A DNA stretch of 64,000 nucleotides from assembly GCF_033115175.1 (NCBI RefSeq), contig NC_084838.1:47657468-47721467 (forward strand), written 5' to 3'. The position numbers and the translations under genes were made by a program. The notes under the pieces were generated by a model. The model saw nothing but the letters and a program-made list of their open reading frames with translations. It did not search any database and was not told the origin of the DNA. This stretch comes from Lepus europaeus. Lineage: Eukaryota; Chordata; Mammalia; Lagomorpha; Leporidae. This document shows positions 46,396-58,872 of the stretch, piece by piece. How positions within the stretch are numbered: position 1 is the first letter of the stretch; each line of letters begins with the position of its first letter.

Positions 46396-48953
46396 AAAAA
46401 TAAAATGTAAAATAAAAAATGTTTGTTGTTTTTTCTCCTGGAGCCTTTTTTTTTTCTGGCACCTTACAGTGGCGAGTGGTTTTTATAAGAGGCTTGTTTA
46501 TCTTTTATTACCTGGCACTCTTTTCAAGTAGCTATCTCTTGAGGTCTCTTATGAATAACTCTTATGATCTAACTGGCTACCTCTAGTAGGTAGGAAAAGA
46601 ACTTTTATAGCTTCACCAGACCTGCTGCTCTTACTTTGTTATTTCTGGCAGGAAAAGGAACTGAGACAAGGAATGGCTTCAAGGGTAGAAGCAGCCAGGA
46701 GGATACAGCCTGTTTTTAGTAAATATTCATTTGGCCTTCACACAGCCTCTACAAATAAAGGACAGGAGCCTACGCGACATTATAAAGGCCAGGCTTCATC
46801 CATCCATCTACTGTGGCACTTTTGTTATTTCCTCCCAAGGGATGCTTGCTTTTCTCTGTAGGCTACATGGGAAGTTGAAGAAGCTGGAAAAGCAATTTTC
46901 TCTTCCTCTCCTTCTTAACCATTTCCCCTAATCCTGAGCCACAAGGTCTCTGCTTTGTCCTTGGCAGGGAGTAGGGTAGAGGGGGCTGGTCAGTCTTTTC
47001 TAAAGCAGCCCCTCCCTCCAATAAACTGAGGGAAAGTTCATTTTAACAAGAAGATAATAAAAGGTTAAGAAAGGCTTTGAAAAATGAATTATATTTCCTT
47101 TTGAGTCAAAAAATTCAGATTAAGTTTATGGACTCTATCAAATATTTTCACCTTCATGACAGTCTGGACTTCCTCTAATAGAGCCAGTTTATCTATTGAA
47201 AATGATAACAGAAAATGAGATAATAGTTCAGTTTGGTTAGTTATCTCAACTATTGTCTTCTAATCTTAAATAGCTAATTTAGTAATAGCTCATTCTTCAC
47301 CCTCTGCCAAATATAATTTTAACTGATTAAATCTGCCCATCTTCCATGGCACCACAATATTGTTTCCATAGCAAGAACACTGTTTTACATAAAAACAGAA
47401 TTTAAGTTTGAGAACCTCATTTTCATTTTAAAATTTGTCTTTCAAAAGCCTTATCTAGTGTGTCTGAGCCTCTTTTAGGTGATAAAGGACTCAACCTCTG
47501 ACTCATGCTTCCTCCAAACTGTCTTGTATAATGGGCTTTCCAATGGGTGCTACTTTTTTCCGTGACACAACTTCTCCCTGATGTGTAAGCAATGACCTGA
47601 CTTTTGGGAAGACAGAGAAAATGGACAAGCTGCACAGCCTTAGATACCAACTAGGTTATTCCTGCATGGGTTATCCCTATTCCCTTTTAACAAATTTCTA
47701 GAGCAGCAATGCATTCCTATATATTATGAGAGAAGATGTTGAGGTAGCAGAGCATAATCTATACCATCTTCTAAAATTAGCAGTAATCATTATGCTTTCA
47801 TTATATATTATGAAACTATTAGGTAAAATGCTTTTAAGATAGAATTTTTAATAAAGGTTTATTTATTTGAGTCAGGTTATTTATTGTCTTCATTTTGTTT
47901 ATCTGTGTTTTCTATTATTTTTTACTTTTGTATTAAAAACTCTTTAAAGATGCCAATTTCAGTTCTCAAACTATGAATGCAATTTTAAAATATAACCTAT
48001 TTTTAAAAGTTATACAAAAATGACAGATACAATAACAATTTTAAATGTTATTACAATACTATACCAGTCCATCTTTAATTCTTCTTTAAGTTAAAATGCT
48101 ACAATATAATTTATTAAGATTATTTATGCTAGAATTGTAAAGCAAAAGGAGGAAGCTACAGAGAAACTGATCAGGACAGCAAGAACCCCTGGAACGGGTA
48201 CTAAACTGGCCTTTCATCTTAAGTGTGAATATTGCTACTTGGAGCTCTAATTCTCTACTGAGCTTTATGGCTCAAATAAGGGACTTCATGGTTACTGAAA
48301 AAGAGTATCAAGAACTTATGTTTACTTATTGATAAAGGATAAGGATGGGGAAAACATACTTGCTAACTTTCCCATGTTGATCTTTCATTAGTAAAACTAC
48401 TCAGAATGTTTGTTCAGTCTGCAGCTTCTTCCAAACAATTTTCAAGGTGTTATTTTGACAGGACTGGAACTCACTGAGCCATCTGACTGACTGAGGAAGA
48501 GCTGCTTCACACAGATACTAGCCTCCAGTTCTATCCCAGCAGAGAGAATATTCTTGTTGTATTTGTTGACAGGCTCTGAGAGGAAGGAAGAGACATTAGT
48601 GAGAATTTCCCTCAGATAAAACATGTTTCAGTTTAAAGAAATCCTGCTCAATTTTGTTCCCCAAATATCATCTATAAGATGGGTAATTTAGAACAGAAGA
48701 TGGAAACCTTGCTTTTTTTCAAGAAATTTTTTTTCCTGCCAAACTTCCCATTGTGAATATAACACATATATTTAATGGACAGTCCAATCTTCCTCCTACT
48801 TCTTTCTGAGTAAAAACTGGTTCAGTTCTAGAAAGAGTCAACGAGGGAGTATTATTTACTACCATAAAATCTTTCTATAAGCTAAAGTAATAACTGTATG
48901 TAAGACTTTATTTAGACTTTTATTTTTTTCCAAGTATTATATCAAAGGCATTT
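46396..48953. other. SINE-free AT-rich intergenic sequence
   Basis: About 2.5 kb with no gene or repeat recognised; AT-rich around 47800-48150. Confidence 0.45.
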
Positions 48954-49280
48954 TTTATTTTTTTATTTTTTGACATGCAGAGTTAGATAGAGAGAGACAG
49001 AGAGAAAGGTCTTCCTTCCATTGGTTCACTCCCCTAATGGCCGCCACAGCTGACACTGCACCAATCCAAAGCCAGGAGCCAGGTGCTTCCTCCCGGTCTC
49101 CCATTGCGGATGCAGGGTCCAAGCATCTGGGCCATCCTCTGCTGCCCTCCCGGGCCACAGCAGAGAGCTGGACTGGAAGAGGAGCAACTGGGACTAGCAC
49201 CCAGCGCCCCTACCAGGACTAGAACCAGGAGTGCTGGCGCCGCAGGCGAAGGATCAGCCAAGTGAGTCACGGTGCCGGCC
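48954..49280 (-). repeat. young C-SINE with target-site duplication
   Basis: A reverse copy flanked by CAAAGGCATTT at 48943-48953 and 49281-49291. Confidence 0.95.
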
Positions 49281-49561
49281 CAAAGGCATTTGAAACTACC
49301 AAAAGCCTCAAAAAATCTACAATTCTACCAGTCAGGAAAAAAAAAAAAAACTTTATTATTTACAATAAAAATTAAGTTGGTTGTCTGAAAGGTTATAATA
49401 TAAAAAATCAACAACACTTAGAAAGAGAAGAAACTAAGAAAAAAGCAAAGAAATTTAAATTCAATTTGACACAGAGAAAACAAATATTACCTACCCACAA
49501 ACATGTTCCTCAAATTCTCTTACACCTTGGAAGTACCTACAAAGTAGAATCAATGGATTAA

Positions 49562-49758
49562 GAGTCAGCAGCACAGAACTCCATTAAGGTCTCCCATGTG
49601 GGTGGCAGGATATTTGAGCCATCTTCTGCTCCTTTCCCAGGCACATTAACAGGGAGCTGGATTGGAAGCAGAGCAGCAGGGACTTGAACCAGTGCGCCTA
49701 TATGTGATGCCAGCATTACAAGCTGTGGTTTAACCTGCTGCACCATGATACCAGCCCC
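49562..49758 (-). repeat. older C-SINE, tail half missing
   Basis: A reverse copy that keeps the head half only (gtctcccatgtgggtggcag to gcaccatgataccagcccc). Confidence 0.85.
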
Positions 49759-51001
49759 AAGTGAATCACCTTTTAATAGGACTTAGAGGTCTTCAAGATT
49801 GCAGAATAGCGAGGGAGCTCACTGCTCTAGTCTAGGGGAAGATAGTGAAAAAAAAAAAAAAGTGGAGACATAGCAATCTCAGGGAAGAGTTAGGAAGAAG
49901 AATCCAGAAGAAACTTGATGCAAATTAGAGAGATACTGTGGACCTATGTGGAGGGTGTGGACATGCACCACTCAGGACCCCAGCAGCTGAGAGCCTCAGC
50001 ACCAGCTTTGGAGTGAGGAAAGATCAGACTGCAGCTGCCCAAGCCACTGGCAATGACGCTGCAGGAAGAGCCTTGTGTGAGTCTGGCTTGGAGGCCTGTA
50101 GGAGACGGTATACCTGCCAAACTAGAGGGAAAAAAACAGAGGGCAAGTTTCTTTCTCCCCGACCACCCAGCACTGGTGTCCTGTTACTAGCCAAGAAAGG
50201 GTGGATGCCATGTTGAACATAGAAAACAACTGTGCCAGCTTGAATCTGTACACACAGCAATCAGCCAAGAGGAGATGCCTGAATCTTGATTGGGAGAACT
50301 GACAAGGGGCTGGGAGCTCATTGACTCTGGGAGCCTTGTGTGCCATGACTAGAAAAACAGTGGGTTCAAGAGAGGGTTTAGGGTGTGGCTGGCACTTTGG
50401 GCAGTCACTGTGGGCAGTTCCACATGCTTGGGGCTCTCTGATTCCCTGGTGAGGGTCATTGTCCTAGGATTTGTGTTCGCACCAAGGACTGCCCAGATCC
50501 CTTGTGTGGCTCTTGTGGCAGCTCAGCTGAAAATTATATCCACTGGGGCTAGCACCCAGGCATTGGTCTCCTTTGAGTAGAGACTACACCAAGGGAAGCA
50601 TAATAAACCTCCCCTCTGATTAAAAAAGAGAGATTTACCATGCCCAACTTGGGTGTTACTTTGGACACTCCCTTCACACTGGAGAACTGAACAGAGCTCC
50701 CTGACCACACCAAGCACAGGCCTCTGTGTATTCACTGAAGGAGCAGACACTCCACTAAGCCACAGAGGAACAGTCCAAAGATAAAAGCCATTGTGGTGGG
50801 CTGGGGGGGGGGGGGGGCGCGGGGACCAACAAGTATTACCACAAATACCTAATAATAAATGCAGCAATTCAAGAAACAAGAATGAGGAAAATAACATGAC
50901 ATCTGAAAAAGAACACAACACTTCAATACTAGAACGTGAAGATGAAGAGATTGATAAAGTGCCAGAAACTAAATTCAAAAATTCAAAAATTTGATCCTAA
51001 G

Positions 51002-51320
51002 GGCCAGCTCTGTAGCATAGTGGGCAAAGCCATAGCATGCAGTACCAGCATCCCATATAGATGCTTGTTCAAGTCCTGGCTGCTCCACTTTCCATCCAGC
51101 TCTCTGCTATGGCTGGGAAAGCTGTGGAGGATGGCCCAAGTCCTTGAGTCCCCGCACCCATGTGAGAGACCCAAAAGAAACTCCTGGCTCCAGATTGGTG
51201 CAGCTCCAGCTCTTGCATCCATTTGGGAAATAAACCAGAAGATGGAAGACCTTTCTCTTTCTCTCTCTCTCTCTCTCTCCCCCCTCCCAACTCTTTCAAA
51301 TAAATAAACATTTTTAAAAA
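51002..51320 (+). repeat. older C-SINE inside L1 ORF1
   Basis: Flanked by an imperfect TTGATCCTAAG/TCGATCATAG pair (50991-51001 and 51321-51330). Confidence 0.92.
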
Positions 51321-51435
51321 TCGATCATAGGATTACTTAGAAGTAATCAGATGCAAATTCATGAACTAAAGAAATCCATACATGACAGGAATGAAATTTT
51401 TTCCCATGAAATTGAGATTTTTAAAGAGAAATCAA

Positions 51436-51755
51436 GGGGCCAGTACTGTGGCACAGCAGGTTAAAGCCCTGGCCTGAAGCACCAGCATCTCATATGGGTG
51501 CTGGTTCTAGTCCCGACTGCTTTTCTTCCAATCCAGCTCTCTGCTATGGCCTAGGAAAGCAATGGAAGATGGCCCAAGTCCTTGGGCCCCTGCACTCATG
51601 TGGGAGACCCGGAAGAAGCTCCTGGCTTCAGACTGGTGCAGCTCTGGCCATTGCAGCCATCTGGGGAGTCAACCTGTGGATGGAAGACCTCTCTCTCTGT
51701 CTCTACCTCTCTCTGTAACTCTGTCTTTCAAGTAAATAAAATCAATCTTTTTAAA
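51436..51755 (+). repeat. older C-SINE inside L1 ORF1
   Basis: Perfect AAAGAGAAATCAA flanks at 51423-51435 and 51756-51768. ORF1 reads across when the insert is skipped. Confidence 0.95.
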
Positions 51756-52506
51756 AAAGAGAAATCAAAACAAAATATTAGAAATGAAGAATTAAATACA
51801 ATAAAAAATACAGTGGGAGACCTTAAGAATAGACTCAATGAGGTGGAAGAAAGAATATCCAACTTAGAAGACAAATCTCTGGAAATTTTACAGTCAGACC
51901 AAAAAAAAAAAAAATGAAGAAGAAATTAGAAAACTTAAAAACAGTGTTGGAGATTTATGGAATACAATCAAATGACCCAACATATGGGTCTTAGGAGTTC
52001 CTAAAGGCATGGAAAGAGAATGTATTAGAAGGTTTTTTAGTGAAACAATTATAGAAAACTTTGCTAATTTGGAGAAAGAAAGGGGTCAAAATACAGGAAG
52101 CACATAAAACTGTTAATAGACATGACCAGAAAAGATCGTCACTATGATACATTGCAGTCAAACTCTCCACAGTAAAACATAAAGAAAAGATTCTAAAATG
52201 TGCATAACAGAAATGCAAGATTACTGTCAGAGGATCTCCAATTAGACTCACAGCTGATTTCTCATCAGAAACCCTACAGACTAGGAGAGAATGGTGAGAT
52301 ACAGTCAAAGTCTTGAGAGAAAAAAAATTGTCAACCCAGAATAATGTATCCTGCAAAGCTCTCATTTATAGATGAAAGTAAAATAAGGACCTTCCATAAA
52401 AAACAGAAAATGAATTTGTTTTCACTCCCACAGCATTACAAAAGATGCTTAAAGATGTGCTACACAAGGAGACACAAAAGGTAGCCATGCAAGAATGTGA
52501 AAGCAG

Positions 52507-53534
52507 TCCTGGTCTGGCTGAAAAGCCCGTGAGAGCATTTCAGGCATGGAAAGCCAACACAATGTGGCAAAAAAAAATATTCTACATGAAGGATCTCTGT
52601 GAGATCCTAATGGAAAGAAGTGGCCCTCAAAGAAGGATGTACTTTTCTCTAAAGGAGGAGAGAACTTCCACATTGCTAATGGCCTTGCCTAAATACTTAA
52701 GGAGTTTGTGGACTCAAAAGACTTCTAGAGGCTGGCGCTATGCGCAGTAGATTAATCCTCTGCCTATGGCACCAGCATTCCATATGGGTGCTGGTTCTAG
52801 TCTCGGCTGCCCCTCTTCCAATCCAGCTCTCTGCTATGGCCTGGGAAAGTAGTAGAAGATGGCCCAAGTTCTTGGACCCCTGCACCCATGTGGGAGACTG
52901 GGAAGAAGCACCTGGCTCCTGGCTTCAGATTTGTGCAATTCCAGCCATCGTGGCAATCTGGGGAGTGAACCAATGGAAGGAAGACCTTTCTCTCTGTCTC
53001 TCCCTCTCACTGTCTGTAACTCTACCTCTCAAGTAAATAAATACAATCTTAAAACAAACAAACAAACAAACAAAAAACTAGTCCTTTTTATTTTTTATTT
53101 AAAAAAAAAAAAAGGCTTCCATAGCCTAGGCAGCTCATTCAAAAGCCTCAGGTGGTCACTGACATCAAACATAAGTGTTAATTGTTAAATTAACAACAGT
53201 AATCACTGTGCACTACACTCCATGCAGGACCTCTGTCCTCAATGAGTTGTATTATGAAAGTTAAATGTGGTACTTGTTCCCAAACAGTTTGTGTGTATGT
53301 GTGCGTGTGTGTGCAAACTGTTGAAATATTTACTTAGTAATAGAGTTGGTCTTCTATGTACAGTTAATTGAAAATGAATCTTAATGGAGAATGGGACTGG
53401 GAAGGAGAGAGGGAGGAGGATAAGGGGTGGGAGTGTGGGTAGGAGGGTTGGTATGGTGGAAAGTATCACTATAATCCTAAAGTTGTATATATGAAATTTG
53501 TATTCCTTAAAATTTAAATTAATTAATTAAAAAT
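52507..53534 (+). mobile_element. 5'-truncated L1 (3' UTR) nested in the larger L1
   Basis: 3' UTR sequence only: ggtctggctgaaaagcccgt at the left and the gggtgggagtgtgggtagg purine block near 53424. Flanked by AATGTGAAAGCAG (52494-52506) and AATGTGAAGGCAG (53535-53547), one mismatch. The host L1 passes from ORF1 to the ORF1-ORF2 spacer across it. Confidence 0.9.
52731..53060 (+). repeat. older C-SINE inside the nested L1
   Basis: A third nesting level. The L1 word aaaag(g/a)cttc(ca)tag is repeated on both sides. The tail has (CAAA)n at 53055-53075. Confidence 0.9.
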
Positions 53535-53672
53535 AATGTGAAGGCAGAAAATCCCCCCAGTAAAAGTACAAAAGAAATCAAAAGTAAACATAGGAATATT
53601 TATGGCAATATGGAATATAATGGCTGGGCCAAGTAGTTACTTATCAATAGTCACCTTGAATGTAAATGGCCT

Positions 53673-53916
53673 CTGGGAAAGCAGTAGAAGATGGCCCAAG
53701 TCCTTGGGTCCCTGCACCCACATGGGAGACCCAGAACAAGCTCCTAGCTCCTGGCTTCGGATTGGTGCAGCTTCAGCAGTTGCAGCCAATTGGGGAGTGA
53801 ACCAGCGGTTGGAAGACCTCTCTTTCTCTCTCTCTGCCTCTGCCTCTCCTTCTTTCTCTGTGTAACTCTGACTTTCAAGTAAATAAATAAATAAATCTTA
53901 AAAAAAAAAAAAAAAA
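53673..53916 (+). repeat. C-SINE, 5'-truncated, in L1 ORF2
   Basis: Starts mid-body at ctgggaaagcagtagaagat. Perfect GAATGTAAATGGCCT flanks (53658-53672 and 53917-53931). Confidence 0.95.
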
Positions 53917-54272
53917 GAATGTAAATGGCCTCAACTCTCCAGTGGAAAGATACAGACTGGCTGAATGCATTAAATGGATGGATTAAAAAACAAAACAAAA
54001 CCCATCCATTTTCTGCCTACAAGAAACATATCTCACCAACACAAATACCTGGAGACTGAAAACGAAAGGATGGAAAAAGATATTCCATGCTAAGAGAAAC
54101 CAAAAATGAGTTGGCATAGCTCTCCTAATATCAGGCAAGATAGACTTCAACACAAAAATTGTTAAAATATACACTACGTAATGATTAAGAGATCAATTCA
54201 ATAAGATGATGTGAATATTGTAAATGAACATGCACCTAATTATAGGGAACTTGGCTATTTAAAAGAATTGTT

Positions 54273-54601
54273 GGCTGGCGCCGTGGCTTAACAGGCTAAT
54301 CCTCCGCCTTGCGGCGCCGGCACACCGGGTTCTAGTCCCGGTCCGGGCACTGGATTCTATCCCGGTTGCCCCTCTTCCAGGCCAGCTCTCTGCTATGGCC
54401 CGGGAAGGCAGTGGAAGATGGCCCAGGTTCTTGGGCCCTGCACCCGCATGGGAGACCAGGAGAAGCGCCTGGCTCCTGGCTTCGGATCAGCACGATGTGC
54501 TGGCCGCAGCGGCCATTGGAGGGTGAACCAATGGCAAAAAGGAAGACCTTTCTCTCTGTCTCTCTCTTACTATCCACTCTGCCTGTCAAAAAAAAAAAAA
54601 A
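54273..54601 (+). repeat. young C-SINE in L1 ORF2
   Basis: Perfect AAAAGAATTGTT flanks (54261-54272 and 54602-54613) and a pure A-tail. Confidence 0.96.
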
Positions 54602-55339
54602 AAAAGAATTGTTAATGGATCTAAAAGGAGACATGGATTCCAATACAATAGTAATGAGGGACTTCAATACACCACTTTCAGCAATAAACAGATCAACCAG
54701 AAGAAAATCAGCAAGAAAACAACATAGCTAATTGACAGTATAAACCAAATGGACCTAACAGATACTACAGCAATTTTCATCCTACAGATGCAGAATACAC
54801 ATTATTCTCACCATGGAATAATGGAACTTTTTCTAGATAGACCACATGCTAGGCCATAAAGTAAGTCTCTGCAAATTAAAAAAAAAAAAAAATCGAAATC
54901 ATACCATGCATCTTCTCTAAGCACAAATGAATGAAGCTGGAAATGAGCAACTCAGGAATCTCCAGAACATACGTAAACACATGGAGACTGAAGAACATGC
55001 TCATGAATGAACAGTGGGTCATAAAAGAAATCAAAAGAGAAGTCAAAAAAATTCTGGAAATAAATGAAGACAACAATACAACATTTCAAAACTTATGGAA
55101 TACAGAATTAAGGGGAAAGTTTATGGCAATTGGTGCCTACATCAAGAAATCAGAAAGGCACCAAATAAATGAGCTTTCAATGCATCTCAAGGACCTAGAA
55201 AAACAACAGCAAACCAAACCCAAAACTAGTAAGAGAAAAGAAATAAATAAAATTAGAAATCAAGAAAATTGAAACAAAAAAAAAAATACAAGAGATCAGC
55301 TAAATGAAAAGCTGGTTTTTTTAAAAAATAAACAAAATT

Positions 55340-55666
55340 GGGCCAGCGCCACGGCTCAATAGGCTAATCCTCTGCCTTGCGGCACCGGCACACAGGGTTC
55401 TAGTCCCGGTCGGGGCACCAGATTCTGTCCCGGTTGCCCCTCTTCCAGGCCAGCTCTCTGCTGTGTCCAGGGAGTGCATTGGAGGATGGCCCAAGTGCTT
55501 GGGCCCTGCACCCCATGGGAGACCAGGATAAGCACCTGGCTCCTGCTGCTGGATCAGCGCGGTGCGCCGGCCGCAGCGCACCAGCCACAGCGGCTATTGG
55601 AGGGTGAACCAACGGCAAAAGGAAGACCTTTCTCTCTGTCTCTCTCTGTCCACTCTGCCTGTCCCA

Positions 55667-55700
<34 letters not shown>
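55340..55700 (+). repeat. young C-SINE with A-run tail
   Basis: A full-length young copy with a pure A-run of about 33 bases (55668-55700). The right flank does not continue the L1 ORF2 on the left, so no duplication was found. Confidence 0.94.
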
Positions 55701-55705
<5 letters not shown>

Positions 55706-55839
55706 GAAACTCAAGATCTGAGGAACATGTTTTATGAATGCCACCTTAGTGAATACATTGCTGTCTAGGTTCTTCAGTTATATTAGTAATCCAGAATTAA
55801 CCATGCTCAAAAATGCTCTCACCTCAATACCTCAGAAAT
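55701..55839. other. short unassigned spacer between L1 pieces
   Basis: Not recognisable as L1; it may be old flanking DNA between two separate L1 insertions. Confidence 0.4.
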
Positions 55840-56520
55840 TTGTATGTAGATGTACTATATAACCCACTCATCCCACTCCTGGGAATTTACCCAAAGAAAA
55901 TGAAATCAGTATATGAAAGAGTTATCTGTATCCCCATGTTTACTGCAGCTGAATTCACAGAAGCTCAATTCACAATAGCTAAGACATGGGATCAACCCAA
56001 ATGTCCATCAACTTTATTGGATAAAAAATTATGGGATATGTACACCATGCAATACTACACAGCAGTGAAAAAAATATTTGCAACAAAATGGATGAAACTG
56101 AAAAACATTATACTTAGTGAAATAAGCCAGTTTCAAAGGGATGAATACCATATGTTCTTTCTGACCTGTGATAACTAATAGAGCACCTAAAAGGCAATAT
56201 GTAGAAATGAAATTGATACTTCGAGATGCAACGACTTTAAATAGCCCTTGTCTTAACTATTGAGGAACAGTTTTTGTTTTGTTTTGTTTTTTGCTTTCAA
56301 ACCATCTGTTGAACTCTTTGCTTAACATAGATTTAAACATGTGTACAAAGTCAATTGAAAATAGATCTCAGTAAAAAATCAGAGTGGGAATAAGAGAGGG
56401 AGGAAGAAAAGGAATGGGAGTATGAGTGGGAGGGCAGACACAGTGGGAAGAACCACCATGATGCTAAAGTTGTAATTATGAAGTATATGAAGTTTTAACT
56501 GTGAAGCTGTATAGTTCTGC
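55840..56520 (+). mobile_element. 5'-truncated L1: ORF2 C-terminus and 3' UTR
   Basis: An unbroken 121-codon frame (55813-56178) carries the ORF2 end (YNPLIPLLGIYPKKMKSVYE, later LDKKLWDMYTMQYYTAVKK). It ends in TAA and is followed by a 3' UTR with gggtgggagtatgagtggga-like purine blocks at 56390-56440. Confidence 0.88.
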
Positions 56521-56544
56521 ATACATTCCTATGGACTTATTTCT

Positions 56545-57515
56545 AAGGGTACAGCTTAAAAATTTGCCATGGGACCCCAAATCCCCTTAAGCTGAGTGGT
56601 AAAAATACCATCTTAAGTGTTCAAATGATCATATGCATAGGGTTTAGTGTCTGGTAATAACAGAATTAAAAAGGAGTGAATGCTCCAACATGAGAAGGAG
56701 TCCACACAGCAAACTTATAGAATGACAATCACTTTAAGTACCACTCTGACCTCAGAATCAGCCCTTAAGTCATTCTGGTCTGGCTGAAAAGCCCATGAGA
56801 GGATTTCAGGCATGGAAAGCCAAGACACTGTGACAAAAAATGTCCTACATGAAGGACTTTGGTGGGTGAGACCCCAGTGGAAAGAAGTGGTCATCAAAGA
56901 AGGAGGTACTGTTCTCTGAAGGGAGGAGAGAACTGCCACTTTGCTTATAGCTTTGTCTAAGTATTGGTGGAGTTTGTGGATTCAAAAGGCTTCCCTAGCC
57001 TAGGCAGCTCATGTCAAGAGCCTTGGGTGATCACTGATGTCATACATAAGAGAGTTAATTGTTAAATTAACAACAGGAGTCACTGTGTTCTAACTTCCCA
57101 TGCAGGGCTCTGTCCTCAAAGAGTAGTATTATAATTATGTCTAAGTGCTTGCAAAAGATGTATCATTCTTGGTGCTTCTTTAAAATTAATTCTGTTTCTT
57201 AAAAAAGAAGTGAAATTAACTTCAAGATGTAATGACTTTCACAGCCATTGTCTTGACTGTTGAGGAACAGTTTTTTTGTGTGTGCAAATTACTGAACTCT
57301 TAGTATAGAGTTGGTCTTCTGTGTATAAAGTTAATTGAAAATGGATCTTAGTGGAGCTGGGAATAGGAATGGGAGAGCGAGAAGAGAAAGGGGTGGGAGT
57401 GAGAGTGGGACAGCTGGTATGGTGGGAAGAATCAATATATTCTTAAAGTTGTCCTTATTAAATGCATGAAGTTTGTATTCCTTAGATAAAAGATTTCTTT
57501 GAGAAAAAAAAAAAA
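56545..57515 (+). mobile_element. 5'-truncated L1 3' UTR with A-tail
   Basis: Sequence parallel to the nested copy at 52507-53534: ggtctggctgaaaagcccat, then ggagtttgtggattcaaaag, ending near agataaaagatttctttgag and an A-run (57505-57515). Confidence 0.85.
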
Positions 57516-58519
57516 CTCCCTCCTCTACCTAAATTTACAGAGATGAAAACAGAATAATTTATAGTATTAAATATTTATTTTAAAAAATAACATACATGAA
57601 AAAATTTTATGGCATATAAATGATATCAATGAAGCTTTTTTTTTTTTAAATCCAATATACTCTTCGTGTTTCCGGTAAATCAAGAGGTAGTTACCCAATA
57701 AACATGTTATATAAACAAAAAGGTTTTTTTTTTAAAGAACTTAAAGAATATTTTATGCAGGCCAAAGTGACTCATTCCTGTCCCACAAGAGAAGATACAA
57801 GTGTAGTTACTATAATGTCTTGAAGACTCTAAGATCCTCTCCCCTAAATAGGACTGGTTAGATTTTTTTATAATTTTACCTCTTGTTGATTTTCTTTTCA
57901 AATTGTTTAGCCAATGTTGAGAAATTAACCTACTTAAGTACTCCCAGTTGTGTAAGAGCAAATGTAAGCTTTAGGGTGGAAATAAACTGTATAAGCCATA
58001 GTCCAAAACTGGCTACCATAAGGGTAGCATTTCTTTTACATCTGTTTTTTCAGGCATATATATTTTAAGAATGATAATCTTTAAAGTTTCAAATTCTAAA
58101 TAACAAATACACAAAGATATGTATTACATATTTATCTGTGACTTTATACACCAAGGACATATATTTGTAGTATTTGAGAAGGCTCAAAGCTAAAAATCTC
58201 CCTTCTATTTTTCTATCCACAAGGCTGGTGTAAATGCTAAATCAGATTCACATTCCCTCATGGTTTCCTAGAGTTGATACAAGAAAAAATTCTCTCATTG
58301 ATTATCATAGATGCATGACACCAGCTAAGTGAATCTCAACGTTAACTTCAAGTTTGTTCACCTTTTGATTTTTTGGTATATTTTTATTATTCCCACAAAA
58401 CAAATAGAAAAAACAAAGGAGATAATACATTTTAATATACAAACTATTGAGCTATTTTATTACTTAAAATATCACTCTTCAAAGATGCTACAGAAATTAT
58501 AGCACTTAGAAATTTTAGG
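57516..58519. other. unassigned sequence downstream of IFT74
   Basis: AT-rich, unique, with T-runs; no repeat or exon recognised. Confidence 0.45.
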
Positions 58520-58616
58520 CACAACTCTTTAAAAGTAAGTTATTTTATTTTAGTCAGTCTGTAGAAAGTTTCACAGAAAGAAGAGATTTCTATACAGATT
58601 GTCATGTGCTGTAGCG
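58520..58616 (-). other. IFT74: IFT74 3' UTR (end approximate)
   Basis: This is the sequence between the IFT74 stop codon and the presumed cleavage site, about 25 bases beyond the AATAAA signal. The 3' UTR is short and has no repeats. Confidence 0.75.
58544..58549 (-). terminator. AATAAA polyadenylation signal of IFT74
   Basis: The canonical hexamer lies on the minus strand 68 bases after the stop codon. It is the first perfect signal downstream and is followed by T-rich sequence. Confidence 0.8.
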
Positions 58617-58739
<123 letters not shown>

Positions 58740-58851
58740 TTATATTAGTTAAGGGGGAATATTGTCAATAAAAATATTAATCTTATTGTGTTATTGTGAA
58801 TCAGAAAGAACTAAATCAAACTGCTATTTTTCTCAAAGCAAGGTAGCACAT

Positions 58852-58872
58852 GCACACACACACACACACAAA
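58852..58872. repeat. (CA)n microsatellite
   Basis: About ten uninterrupted CA units in the last IFT74 intron. Confidence 0.95.

Larger units (their letters stand above)
49765..52506 (+). mobile_element. L1 5' UTR and ORF1, multiply interrupted
   Basis: 49765 to about 50820 is GC-richer L1-type leader sequence. ORF1-like coding follows (50830-51001, 51321-51435, 51756-52506), including the conserved run ataatgtatcctgcaaagct and aaagatgcttaaagatgtgc near its end. Frames are broken, including at A-run 51901-51914. A G-run of 15 (50803-50817) lies just before ORF1. SINEs at 51002 and 51436 interrupt it. Confidence 0.85.
53535..55339 (+). mobile_element. L1 ORF1-ORF2 spacer and ORF2 endonuclease region
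   Basis: Continuation of the host L1: ccttgaatgtaaatggcc and cagtggaaagatacagactg mark the endonuclease start, then gccacatgctaggcc-like and aagagaagtcaaaaaaattc blocks. A 113-codon open remnant is at 54931-55272. Interrupted by three SINEs, the last at its right end; the ORF2 middle is absent. Confidence 0.87.
17701..58519. other. IFT74-TEK intergenic region
   Basis: About 41 kb separate the IFT74 polyadenylation site from the TEK leader, close to the roughly 43 kb that I recall for human. No exon of another gene was recognised. Most of it is SINE and L1 sequence, listed separately. Confidence 0.75.
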
